Notes: generated from the letters alone by a model not told the origin. A stretch of DNA of 64,000 nt from Muscardinus avellanarius (GCA_963383645.1 OY726578.1:23666388-23730387); one strand, 5' to 3'; counted from the stretch's first letter, positions 49,185 to 58,246 are shown. Numbers and translations are program-made.

Positions 49185-49311
49185 CAGCGCCATCTAGTGG
49201 ATCCAAGGCAAACAGCGCCATCTAGTGGATTCCTGACTGCAGCGCCGTCTAGTGGAACCATGGCAAGGCAGCGCCATCTAGTGGTCTGTGGCAGGCAGCG
49301 CCACCTAGTGG
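49185..49311 (-). promoter_or_regulatory. Array of five tandem CTCF-type binding motifs
   Basis: Five copies of cagcgcc(a/g)(t/c)ctagtgg start at 49,185, 49,213, 49,240, 49,269 and 49,296, a spacing of 27-29 bp. Read on the minus strand each is CCACTAG(A/G)(T/C)GGCGCTG. That fits the CTCF core CCASYAGRKGGCRSY at every position, except one base in the third copy. All five point the same way. The bases between motifs vary more than the motifs (aaggcaaa, attcctgact, aaccatggcaag, tctgtggcagg), which suggests selection on the motif. The array lies in RSPH14 intron 2, between GNAZ and the RSPH14/RAB36 promoters, so an insulator or loop anchor is likely. Confidence 0.75.
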
Positions 49312-49409
49312 ATCCATTGACCAAGAAAAGGTCTGGGTCTCCACACAGGATTGGCAAATGCCTCATCCTTTGTGTTTGGGGTTAAAATGAACCATTTAAA
49401 GGAAATGTG

Positions 49410-49588
49410 CTGAGATACAAGGGTCGCAGGTTCTCAGCCAGCCTCGGCTACTTAACGAGGCCCTCCCTCAGCAACTTGGTGAGACCCTGTTTCCAAATGA
49501 AAGTAAAAATTGGGCTGGGGGTGTAGCTCAGAGGTAGAATGTCCCTGGGTTCAATACCCAGGACCACAAATAAATAAATAAATTAATT
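49410..49588 (+). repeat. B1-dID-like SINE, 5'-truncated
   Basis: Sense copy beginning within the B1 half (gggtcgcaggttctcagcc) and ending gttcaatacccaggaccac with an (AAAT)n tail. Confidence 0.88.
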
Positions 49589-49616
49589 AAATGCACCATT
49601 TCTTTGATTACTTGAT

Positions 49617-49823
49617 GTGGGTGTGTGTTACTAGGGATTGAACCCGGGGACATTCTGCCTTTGAACTGTACCTCCAGCCCTATTTTATTTTTTATTTGGA
49701 ATCAGGGTCTCGCTAAGTTGAGGAGGACCTTGATAAATTACTGAGGCTGGCCACAAACCTGCAATCCTCCTGTCTCAGCCTCCCAAGTACTGGTATTACT
49801 AAGTGTGTACCAGCACACCCGGG
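49617..49823 (-). repeat. B1-dID-like SINE
   Basis: Antisense copy: ctagggattgaacccgggg to ccagcacacccgggc. Confidence 0.88.
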
Positions 49824-49836
49824 CTTGCTTACTTTT

Positions 49837-49840
<4 letters not shown>

Positions 49841-49887
<47 letters not shown>

Positions 49888-49972
49888 ATGCATTTTGCTG
49901 GAGAGTGAACCCAGGACTTTGCAATCCTAGAGGTGCTTTACCACTGAATCACTGAGCTACAACCCCAGCCCT
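49841..49972 (-). repeat. (GT)n microsatellite and ID-type SINE
   Basis: About 22 GT units (49,841-49,885) are followed by an inverted ID element of the classic rodent type. It contains gctggagagtgaacccagg, gtgctttaccactgaatcac and tgagctacaaccccagccc. It differs from the ID half of the composite SINE and looks like a free-standing ID. Confidence 0.8.
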
Positions 49973-50021
49973 CTCCCTCTCTTTGCTTTTTTTCCTTTTT
50001 TCTTTTTTCTTTCTTTCTTTT

Positions 50022-50198
50022 TTTGGTAGTGGTACTGGAGATGAAATCCAGAGTCATTCTATCTCTGAGCTATGCCTCCAGCCCTATTTTATTTTTTTAT
50101 TTGGAAACAGGGTCTCCCTAAGTTGATATGAGCCTCACTGAGGCTGCTGAGGCTGGCTTCAAACCTGTGATCCTCCTGTCTCAGCCTCCCAGTACAAG
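50022..50198 (-). repeat. B1-dID-like SINE
   Basis: Antisense copy: gtactggagatgaaatccag, ctgagctatgcctccagccc, then the B1 half. Confidence 0.87.
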
Positions 50199-50224
50199 GC
50201 TGTTGCTTTAAAATCCACATGATA

Positions 50225-50381
50225 CGAGGCTGAGACAAGAGGATCGCACAGGTTCGAAGCCAGCCTCAGCTACTTAGTGAGGCTCTCGGCAACTTAGTGA
50301 GACCCTGTTTCCAAGTAAAATATTAAAAGAAAAGGTCTGGGAGTAGAGCCCGGAGGTAGGAAGCCCCCACCTAAAAAAATA
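50225..50381 (+). repeat. 5'-truncated SINE with 15-bp target-site duplication
   Basis: Sense copy starting at cgaggctgagacaagagg and ending in an A-rich tail. It is flanked by aaaatccacatgata at 50,210-50,224 and 50,382-50,396. Confidence 0.93.
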
Positions 50382-50517
50382 AAAATCCACATGATAACAG
50401 CAGTCAAACCCAGAACCACTAAGGAAAGGCAAAAATGTTGCAGATGGGATCTGAACCTCCCTTCCACCTTCAAAGTGGGGATCCTGGAGCTAGGAGCTAA
50501 CATAAAATCTAATCTGG

Positions 50518-50748
50518 AGCCAGGCGTGGTGGTGCACACCTGTAATACCAGTACTTGGGAGGCTGAGACGGGAGGATCGCAGGTTCACGGACAGCCCCAG
50601 CTACTTAGTGAAGCCCTCTGCAACTTAGTGAGACCCTGTTTCAAAATTTAAAAAAATAAGAAAATAAGGCTGGGGGTATAGCTAAGAGGCAGAATGCCCC
50701 TGGGTTCAATCCCCAGTACCAAAATAAATATATTAATTAAATTAAATA
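50518..50748 (+). repeat. B1-dID-like SINE
   Basis: Full sense copy from gagccaggcgtggtggtgc to gttcaatccccagtacc, with an A/T-rich tail. Confidence 0.94.
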
Positions 50749-50960
50749 AAAATTAGTCTGCAACAGAGGGTCTCTAAACCCGTATAAAGGCAACCCAAAT
50801 CACCCCCATCTGAAGCTTGTTCTTGGCTATATAGAAGTCCCACCAGAGACTGGCGCTATACAGAAAACAATTCAGAGCGCTCGAGGTACCCAGGGGACAT
50901 CTACCCAGGCTAGGGATGGGACTCCGCGCCTGAGGCTGGTTTGCAGAGACAGCTGCCCAC

Positions 50961-51063
50961 CTGCCCACGTTATGGGTCGCCATTATGTAGAGCACTTCGG
51001 TGGCCTTGATCCGAACCAGGCTGTCAGCATCCTTCAGCAAAGCCTTCAGGCTCTCCAGGCAGC
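50961..51063 (-). CDS. RSPH14: RSPH14 coding exon 2: residues 67-100 plus split codon
   Basis: On the minus strand the acceptor is ttctgccctag|gctgcc and the donor is gtgggcag|gtgggc. The exon encodes (G)[19 protein letters not shown] and then [14 protein letters not shown], closely following the human RSPH14 segment. Phases fit both neighbouring exons: one base in and two bases out. It is part of the armadillo-like helical repeat that lets RSPH14 sit in the radial-spoke head region of motile cilia and sperm tails. Confidence 0.94.
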
Positions 51064-51307
51064 CTAGGGCAGAAAACCCGGTGAACGGCGGCCAGTCCAG
51101 GAACCAGCTCGCCCTGAAGTCAGCACGGAGCCCACGCCGGGCCCTGCACACGCGCCGGAGGGCTCGGGGCGTGGTGGGAGAATGTCACCTACCCGGCACC
51201 CGAGAGTCACCGGAGAGCCCACAGCCAGGCTCCCAGCTCGCCCCACACACGACTCCTCCCGGAACCCCTCTCAGAGTCAGCCCTGGGCCGAAGAAAATGG
51301 GCTTGGC

Positions 51308-51480
51308 CGCCGGGCGTGGGGGCACGCCTGTAATCCCACACTGGGGAGGCTCGGACAAGAGGATCGAAGTTTCAAAGCCAGCCTCAACTCCCTAGTGAGA
51401 CCCTGTTTCAGAAAAATGAAATAAAATAGGGCTGAGGGTGTAGCTCAGAGGTAGAATGCCCTTGGGTTCAATCCAGAGAG
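51308..51480 (+). repeat. B1-dID-like SINE
   Basis: Sense copy from gccgggcgtgggggcacgc to gcccttgggttcaatcc, followed by a gaga run. Confidence 0.92.
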
Positions 51481-51660
51481 AGAGAAAGAAACAAAATGGC
51501 TTTTGCCATTTCTTTGACCCAACAGAAACATTAGGTCAAATTATGACTCTGTCTCAAAATAGTCATATGACTTGGAATGGGTTACACCTGGGGATGCCAG
51601 ATTAGCAAATAAAACTGCTGATTAATTTATTAATTAGATAACCTTGGACTCATGGCCCCC
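51481..51660. other. AT-rich sequence, possibly an ancient repeat
   Basis: It includes ggggatgccagattagcaaa, a phrase seen in old interspersed repeats, but I cannot assign a family. Confidence 0.3.
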
Positions 51661-51697
<37 letters not shown>

Positions 51698-52126
51698 CTG
51701 GGGATTGGACCCAGGGGCACTCAGTCAACCACTCAGCTACACCTGAGCCTTTTTATTTTTTACTTTTTTAAACTTTGACTTAGGACCTCACTAAGTTGCT
51801 GAGGCTGGCCTCGAACCTGCAGTCTTCTTGTTTCAGCCTTCTAACTACTGGGAATTGAGGCACGTACCACTGTGCCTGGCTGTGCCTTACAACTTAAGTG
51901 TCATGAGTAATTTTTTTGTGTGTGGTACTGGGGGTGGAACCCAGGGCCTTTCTACCTCCAGGCTACACTCCCAGTCCTATTTTATATTTTATTTGGAAAC
52001 AGGGTCTCACTAAGTTGCTGAGAGCCTCACTAAGCTGCTGAGGCTGGCTTTGAACCTGCGCGATCCTCCTGTCTCAGCCTCCCAGGTACTGGGATTACGA
52101 GCGTGCGCCACCACACCCGGCATCAT

Positions 52127-52169
<43 letters not shown>

Positions 52170-52375
52170 TGCGCATGCGTGTGTGTTACTGGATATTGAG
52201 CCCAGGGACACTCTACCTCTGAGCCACACCCCCAGCCCTTTTTATTCATTTACTTTTTAAATTTTAAGACAAGGTCTCACTAAGTTACTGAATGCTGGCC
52301 TCTCATCTGTGATCCTCCTGTCTCAGCCTCCCAGGCACTGGATTATAGGTGTGCGCCCGTGTACCTGGCTTCACG
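51661..52375 (-). repeat. Three antisense SINEs with (CT)n and (GT)n tracts
   Basis: A CT run (51,661-51,699) leads into a copy to about 51,882. A full copy of the 'gtactgggggtggaaccc' subfamily lies at 51,923-52,122. A (GT)n/(GC) tract (52,129-52,187) leads into a third copy ending near 52,370. Confidence 0.9.
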
Positions 52376-52584
52376 CTCCTCCTCGAACCTCAGCTCTCCT
52401 TTCTGTAGGTTGAAAACATCCCCTCCCTTGCAAGTGGCCACTGTGGGAACTAAAACAACCCTGGCTTCGCACCTGGGCTACCGCTGGCCCGATGTGAGGT
52501 TCATTCAACAGCAAATGAAAAAGCCCACCCAGTGTCTGAGCCGTGCCGGGACCCCGGCCTCCGCCCCAGACAGTGGTGCCTTAC

Positions 52585-52783
52585 CTATGTTGATGGCCTC
52601 ATAGACATACTCGGGGTCGTGCATGAGGTCACACAGGGCCACGAGGGCCTTCTGCCTGGTCAGCAGGTCCTCCGACTGCAGCTCCTTGTTCAGCTTGGGA
52701 AGGGCCCGACAGCCGTAGGCGATGGCGGCCTTGGTGGGGTCGATATCGGGAGGCAGGTACATGGAGATCCGGGCGTGAGCCAT
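52585..52783 (-). CDS. RSPH14: RSPH14 coding exon 1: start codon and residues 1-66
   Basis: The start codon is the CAT at 52,781-52,783 on the minus strand, giving [20 protein letters not shown]. The exon continues with the conserved [20 protein letters not shown] and [17 protein letters not shown], then ends with one base of the next codon at a GTAAGG donor. This matches the human RSPH14 N-terminus (MAH..., PP(D/N)[19 protein letters not shown]). RSPH14 is an armadillo-repeat protein of the ciliary and sperm axoneme. The exon's upstream edge is probably an acceptor tctctgcag at 52,818, leaving about 34 bp of 5' UTR. Confidence 0.95.
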
Positions 52784-52894
52784 CCCGGCACACTGGCACA
52801 AGGCTTTCCAAAGAGCTCTGCAGAGACCACTGACCCAAAGAACCCAAGGCTGTGATTACTGCGGTGACGTAGGAGCCACGCGGCCTCCGACCCT

Positions 52895-52985
52895 CCAGAT
52901 GGCAGAGCTGGTAGGTAGATATTTTTATTCGCATTTTGCAGACGAGCAAACAAAAGGTGAGGCCAAGCGAGGTAAGTAGCAACCT
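52895..52985 (-). repeat. Possible MIR fragment
   Basis: The words gtaggtagatatttttattc and cattttgcagacgagcaaac resemble the inverted MIR 3' part (tattattatccccattttacagatgagg). Confidence 0.5.
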
Positions 52986-53185
52986 GAGAAACCTCAGCCT
53001 TCTCCTATGCGGTGCGTTTCACGAGAGGAGGAAGCTCTGGGACCCACCAGGGGCGCGGTCCTCAGTCCTGAGCACCGAAAGGGGAGGACGGACCAAACGA
53101 GCGGACACCAAGATGGCTCTGTGTACAGATTATCTGGGGCCAGCGACAGCTCGTGTATGAACTGCCCGTGAGGAGATGACCTGTA

Positions 53186-53696
53186 TTAGCTACCTTTTTT
53201 TTTGGGGGTGGGGAGGGCGGTTCTGGGGATTGAACCCAGGGGTATTCTACCTCTGAGCTACACCTCAAGTCTGATTTTATTTTTTATTTTTAGTGGTACT
53301 GGGGTTCCTGGAAACTCTTCTACCTCCGGGCTACACTCCCAGACCTATTTTTTATATTTTTATTTGGAAACAGGGTCTCTTACGCCAGCGCGGCTGGCTC
53401 CGAACCTGCGCGATCCTCCTCCTGTCTCCACCTCCCAAGCAAGGGGATTACAAGCATGTGCCACCATGCCCAGCAGATTTTATTTTTTATTTGGAAACGG
53501 GATCTCGCTAAGTTGTTGAGAGCCTCACTATATTGCTGAGGCTGGCTTCAAACCGGTTATCCTCCTGCCTCAGCCTACCAGTTATTGGGATTATAGGCAT
53601 TCATCACCACTCTGGCCTGTGTGTGTGTGTGTGTGTGTGTGTTTCCAGGGATTGAATCCAGGGGCATTTTACTTCTGAACTATACCCCTAGCTCTA

Positions 53697-53727
<31 letters not shown>

Positions 53728-54000
53728 CATTATTATTAGTGTGTGTGTGTTCATGGCACTGGGGATTGAATCCAGGAGCATTCTACATCTGAGCTACGTC
53801 CCCTGCCCAGTTTTATTTCTTATTTAAAAAAGAAGGTTTCCCCCCCTGGGATTACAAGCATGCACCACCACAGCCAGCTTTATTTTTTATTTTGAAACAG
53901 GGTCTCACTAAATTACTGCGTACCAGCCTTGAACCTGTAATCTTCCTGTCTCAGGCTCCCAAGAACTGGGATTACAGGCATGCACCGTGGCACCCAGCTA
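53186..54000 (-). repeat. Antisense SINE cluster with a nested young copy
   Basis: An ID half (53,219-53,280) is split from its B1 half (53,476-53,610) by an inserted copy of the 'gtactggggttcctgg' subfamily (53,293-53,475). A (GT)n tract (53,619-53,642), a remnant ID half, a (TTA)n tract (about 53,698-53,738), another ID half (53,757-53,812) and a B1 half (53,840-54,000) follow. Confidence 0.85.
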
Positions 54001-54009
54001 TATTTGCTA

Positions 54010-54125
54010 TATTTTACAAAGGAAAAACTTGAGAGTCGGGCCAAGGACCCTTCTGGAGGCCATGGAGTTGGTGAGGCCAGAAGCCCTGGTTCAAACCCAA
54101 ATCTAGCTCATTCACCTGCCAGGGA
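54010..54125 (-). repeat. Probable MIR element
   Basis: It has attttacaaaggaaaaacttg, then gccctggttcaaacccaaat and ctagctcattc, in the order of an inverted MIR (attttacagatgagg..., ggttcgaaccca). Confidence 0.55.
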
Positions 54126-54154
54126 CCTAGAGTCCCACGTTTAGCCTCAAAAAT

Positions 54155-54380
54155 TAAGGCCAAGCAGTGGCACGCACCGTAGTCCCAGCACTGGAGACTG
54201 GGACAGAAGGATCGCAGGCTGAGGCCGAGCTTTGCAACTTAGAGGAAACCTCAGAAACTTAGTGACGCTGTTTCCATGTAAAAAGAGCTGGAGGTATAGC
54301 CCAGAGGTGTAACACTCCTGAGCTTAATTTCCAGGAAGAAAAAAAAAAAAAAAAAAAAGGAAGGAAGGAAGGAAGGAAGT
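54155..54380 (+). repeat. B1-dID-like SINE, decayed, with poly(A)-(GGAA)n tail
   Basis: Sense copy with ggcacgcaccgtagtcccag and tatagcccagaggtgtaac, then a 20-base A run and ggaaggaagg repeats. Confidence 0.82.
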
Positions 54381-54419
54381 TAAGGTTAAATTAAGGGCAA
54401 TTTTACCCCACATCATTTG

Positions 54420-54648
54420 GAGGGTGCTGTGGATTGAACCCAGGGGCATTCTACCTCTGAGTTACACACTCCCCCCCCCTTTTTTTAATCTTTTTGGAAA
54501 CAGGGTCTCACTAGGTCTCTGAGGGTCTCGCTAAGTTGCTGAGGCTGCCTTCGAACCTGCGACCTTCCTGTCTCAGCCCCCCACCCCCACCCCATCCCCT
54601 CCGCCAAGTACTGGGATTCCGGTGCGCGCCACCATGCCGGCTCCCGCC
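54420..54648 (-). repeat. B1-dID-like SINE
   Basis: Antisense copy: gctgtggattgaacccagg to gccaccatgccggctc, with a C-rich insertion in the B1 half. Confidence 0.88.
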
Positions 54649-54663
54649 AGCGCTTTGAGCAGC

Positions 54664-54722
54664 TGTGGGCAGCGTGGCTCAGTGGCTAAGAGCGGGCGGC
54701 AGACCCAGCCCTGGGTGACCCT
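54664..54722 (+). repeat. Probable MIR fragment
   Basis: The stretch gcgtggctcagtggctaagag followed by gacccagccctgggtgac resembles the tRNA-derived 5' part of MIR. Confidence 0.55.
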
Positions 54723-54779
54723 TCGCTACTCCCTCCACGTGTGTCCCTGCGGCTTTTGAAAGAGGAGGTTGGGGAGTGC

Positions 54780-55200
54780 CTCCTGCGCGCGTTGTCATAG
54801 CAACAGATGCCCTGTGCCGGCTCCCCGGAGCTAGAGACAGCTAGTCCCACGGGCGAGGGTCTCCCCAGTAAACAGTGAGCCAGACCCCGCTATCCGGCCC
54901 GGGATGACGAGGGCAGGGGGCGGGCTGGCCCGGGAAGGACGCAGCCATTTCTGGTCTGGGCTCCCCCATGCCCTCTCCCTGCTGCGGGAGTCGGGCCGTG
55001 ACTTGGGGGCGTGGGCCCAGGGGTCCCCTGTGAGCGAAACTGGGAAGGCCGGAGGCCCTGGCCGGTCCTGGGTCCCTGGCCCGCCGCCGCCGCCGCCTCA
55101 CCTGCCTCAAGGGCGCGGGGTCTTCTGGCCCCAGCCAGGCTCTGCGCGTCCGTTGCCAGGCGACCGGTTGCTAGGCGACCCCAGTGGCGTCTGCCGCGGG
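54780..55200 (-). promoter_or_regulatory. RSPH14: Probable RSPH14 promoter with three RFX X-box motifs
   Basis: A CpG-rich region lies about 2 kb upstream of the first RSPH14 coding exon. It contains three perfect matches to the X-box consensus RYYNYY-N(1-3)-RRNRAC: GTTGTCATAGCAAC (54,791-54,804), GTTGCCAGGCGAC (55,152-55,164) and GTTGCTAGGCGAC (55,167-55,179). RFX factors bind X-boxes in promoters of ciliary genes, and RSPH14 is an axonemal protein, so the location fits. The transcription start is not determined. In human, RSPH14 and RAB36 are likewise head to head a few kilobases apart, from memory. Confidence 0.6.
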
Positions 55201-55269
55201 GCCGGCTCTTTACACTGCAGGCCCACGGCGCAGGCACAGCCCAAGCAGAGGCCCTAAACACACAAGCAC

Positions 55270-55271
<2 letters not shown>

Positions 55272-55309
<38 letters not shown>
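55272..55309. repeat. (AC)n microsatellite
   Basis: About 19 AC units with minor edge variation. Confidence 0.96.
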
Positions 55310-55310
<1 letters not shown>

Positions 55311-55844
55311 AAACTCCTATCTGCCGCCCCGGTCCCCAAGAGAAGGCTTCCTCCAACCGTGCTAGAACCCATCCCCCAAATGGCCAGCCCTGTCCAGCAC
55401 CCCGTGTCCTCCAGGGGGCAACTTGAGAGACGTCTTCCAGGAAGTCGTCCTTCGCCGCAAACCCAAGTCAGTCGCCCACTGGCGCTCTCTGACCCTAATT
55501 CTCTACCCCACACACGCACCGGGGACTCCTTGGCAAGCGCTGACCCCAGCCCTCCATTTACTTCTGGCCCTCCTGAGGGTACTGGCCACGTCCATTCTGT
55601 AAGCACACTGAGGGGCAGGAGGGAGAGCGACTCACCGAGGCGCAGCCCTAGGCCCGACCCCTCAGCAGTGGGACTCGGTCACCAAAGGCGCCCAACGCCG
55701 GGCCCCAGCGCAGCGGGCTCCAGGCGAAGAGGCCTAGCTTGGCTGTGTATATCCCCTATTCCTGACCTTCAAAGAACAAAGTCCTGGAGGGCTGCTCTAA
55801 CCCAGAGAGGTTGTTTCCCCCCAGAAAGATTCCATGAAGAGCAC

Positions 55845-56160
55845 TGAACTGGGAGTCAGGAAATCTGGGTCCCAGGTCGAGTTCTAACTCCCTAAGCAAA
55901 TTCTGGGCGTGGGGGTTGAACCCAGGGGCATCCCATTTCTCAGCCATATCCCTAGCTAGCCCTCTTTTTAAATTATTATTCTGAAACAAGGTCTCGCTAA
56001 GTTACACAAGGCCTCGCTAAGTAGCTGAGGCTGGCTACGAACCCGCGATCCTCCTGTCTCAGCCTCCCAAGTACTAGGATTACAAATTTGAGCCACCACG
56101 CCCGGCTAGTAAATTCTTTGAATGTGTGAGAGCTTTAGTTTCCTTGTCTGTGAAGGAAAG
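55845..56160 (+). repeat. MIR element split by an antisense SINE
   Basis: MIR-like cactgaactgggagtcagg to ctaagcaaattct (55,845-55,904) is interrupted by an antisense B1-dID-like SINE (55,905-56,107) and resumes as ttctttgaatgtgtgagagc...tttccttgtctgtgaa. Flanks agcaaattct (55,895-55,904) and agtaaattct (56,108-56,117) are the target-site duplication with one change. Confidence 0.8.
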
Positions 56161-56640
56161 AGAGAGAAAAGAAAGAAAAAAATTAAAAAAGCGAACTGGA
56201 TCGAAGTGGTTTCCCAGAGCTGGAAACCTTGTACCTCTCTCAACCTGGATAATCGGTTTTATCAGCCTCTGGAGACATTCTAGCCCCAGACGCCTCGCTT
56301 TCCAAAGAGAAACAGCTCGCTGAGTCAGCTTTCCAACACACATCAGTCAAGGAAATTGATTTTGTAGGCTGAGCTTTAGAAGCCAGGCTGAGTTTTAGAT
56401 AGCGTGGGATTCTGAGCTATGCAGTGAGGTAGAAGGTAGGCCTGAGGCGTACGCATCCTTTGCCAAGCCAAGGGGCTTGACTCGGGTCAAAGGTCTATAC
56501 GACAGCAAGAGTTTTTATCCCGTGACTGCCAATCACCTTTCTAGCTCCAACCTCTCCAGTCAGTCCCGCAAGATCCCGCCCCCGCCCAGGCTCCACCCTC
56601 TGGAGCCTCTAGTCCCGCCCATCGACCGCCTATTCCCAAG
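56161..56640. other. Unique sequence upstream of RAB36
   Basis: No repeat is recognisable after a short purine run. GC boxes (cccgcccccgccc) begin near 56,574 and mark the start of the RAB36 promoter region. Confidence 0.5.
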
Positions 56641-56646
56641 GCCCTC

Positions 56647-57164
56647 GTTGCCATGGTGATCTCTGGAGCTCCCCAGACCCCGGGGAGGCCCTCGTTGCTA
56701 TGGGGATCGCCTGTGCCGGTGGCGCGCTATGCCTCCAGAGTCCAGGACCCTCCCACTGGCCACCTACCCATCTCCATCCTCGTTGCCATGGTGATCCCGG
56801 AGCTCCGGTAGCGTCCGGGAGTCTCTCTGCTAACCCACCTCCTGGAGGCTCTCGTTGCTATGGTGATCGCCGGTGAAGGCCGAGCGCCCAATTCTTTTCA
56901 ATGTCAGCCCCGCCCAGACCCCGCCCCTGGATTCCAGGCTCCACCCTCTAGACGCTCTAGCCCCGCCCGTGGTCTTCGCTACCATGGTGATTCCCAGCCC
57001 TCCGGCCGCGTCCGGAAGTCCCTCGGGAGCAGTCGCGCCCAGACCCCCGGGAGGCTCTGGTTGCTATGGTGATCGCCGGGGGCGGGGGCTCTTTCCAAAG
57101 TCAGCCCCGCCCAGACCCCGCCCCGACGCCCGGGATTCCCGCGGCCCGCGTTGCCGTGGTGATC
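56647..57164 (+). repeat. Seven-copy promoter motif array (GTTGCYATGGTGATC)
   Basis: Copies lie at 56,647, 56,694, 56,782, 56,854, 56,978 (degenerate), 57,060 and 57,150, spaced 47-124 bp. A longer shared unit is evident between 56,854-56,940 and 57,060-57,145, both with gtcagccccgcccagacccc. This makes it a decayed tandem duplication with better-kept motifs. The motif looks like an RFX X-box with one mismatch in the second half (GGTGAT for RRNRAC). Confidence 0.85.
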
Positions 57165-57224
57165 GCGGCGGCGGGCGCTGCAGGACCCCGCGGCGTGGAC
57201 CCCGAGGGTTCGCCGGCTCCGGGG
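57066..57224 (+). other. Candidate start of an upstream ORF in RAB36 exon 1
   Basis: An ATG in a good context (G at -3 and +4) opens MVIAGGGGSFQSQPRPDPAP and stays open to the splice donor ggggg|GTAAGT-type site (57,225). After splicing to 58,231 the frame continues for 27 codons and stops at TAA 58,312-58,314. It is therefore 80 codons long and overlaps the RAB36 start in another frame. In human the corresponding MVIA... sequence is, from memory, an in-frame N-terminal extension (333 versus 267 residues). Confidence 0.45.
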
Positions 57225-58230
57225 GTAAGTGCGCCGCCTCCCTGCAGACCCTCGCCCGGCCGGTGCCCGCGTGTCCAGGGCGGCTTGTCTCCGGGCCGTT
57301 CCTACCCCAGAACCCGATGGCGGCTGCCACCGGGCCTCCCTGCCCCTGAACGCCAACTCCGGGCCAGGCCCGTGCTGGTGTCGGTCAGGGAGAGGGCCGC
57401 TGGGCTTGGCCAGGGTCACCCTGGGGGGTGAGGAAGCCGGGGCCGAATGGGCTTGAGGGCCAGGCGCTGGGTGGGGGAGGACTTTCTGGAGAAAGGCCTG
57501 GAACCTGAAGTCCATAGTCCACCCCGAGGCTCCATGGTTTAGGAGCCTAGGAGCAGGGGTGCCTTCGCCATTCCACTTCGCTGCCCAGCTGTGATCTGGC
57601 CTGGTGCTGGTGCCTACCTCTCCCCAGGGAGGTAAGATCAGCGCGGGACCCCCTGGGAGAGACCCAGGACTCAGGAGGGGTGGGATAGGGCTTCCCGCTG
57701 CCACCCTGCTGCCTGCAGATTGAGAGATGGCGACTTCTGGGGTCCTGTTGGCCTCTGCCTCATTCCTAACACAGAGGGAGGCCTAGGTCTAGTTTTAAAC
57801 TAATGAGCTGGGCATGGTGGCCTGTGCCTGTAATCCCAGTACTTGGGAGGCTGAGACAGGAGGATCGGGGTTCGCGGCCAGCCTCAGCTACTTAGGGAGG
57901 CTCTCTGCACCTTAGTGAGACCCTGTTTCAAAATAAAGAATAAAAAATCGGCCTGGGGATGTAGCTTGGAGGTAGAATGCCCCTCGGCTCCATCCCTAGT
58001 GCCAAACAACAACAAAAGCTGGGCCTCTTTTGATGGATTATCGTGAATCTCTTGGGTTTTTTGTTTTTGTTTTAAGACTGGCCTGTTTCAGAGTTCAGTT
58101 TGATCTCAGGAGTAACTCCGTTCTGGTGTGATCTGGTTGGCTAAGGCCCAGCGCCCAGAGGCTGGTCCAAAACAGTAACCTCTTGTACATTTAATTTAAC
58201 ACCCCTTTCCAACTCTTGTTGGCACCACAG
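57225..58230 (+). other. RAB36: RAB36 intron 1
   Basis: From the GTAAGT donor at 57,225 to the acceptor ttggcaccacag at 58,230. It contains one SINE (57,800-58,012) and otherwise unique GC-rich sequence. Confidence 0.75.
57800..58012 (+). repeat. B1-dID-like SINE
   Basis: Full sense copy from gagctgggcatggtggcc to ctccatccctagtgcc. Confidence 0.93.
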
Positions 58231-58246
58231 GACTCTGGGGGGAAAA

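Larger units (their letters stand above)
56560..57224 (+). promoter_or_regulatory. RAB36: RAB36 promoter and first-exon region, GC-box rich
   Basis: CpG-rich DNA with many CCCCGCCC-type GC boxes (for example near 56,576, 56,920, 56,960, 57,106 and 57,117) and no TATA box that I can see. It contains the seven-copy GTTGC(C/T)ATGGTGATC array listed separately. Transcription probably starts within or just after this array, since the first-exon donor is at 57,225. Confidence 0.6.

Noticed and set aside
49185..49311. Short direct repeats with spacers, CRISPR-like
   Set aside because: The 16-bp motif matches CTCF, spacers are about 11-13 bp, and the context is a rodent intron.
56860..57072. Alternative RAB36 start at the MVIAGEGRAP reading frame
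   Set aside because: It stops at 57,070-57,072, before the splice donor, so it cannot reach the RAB36 coding frame.
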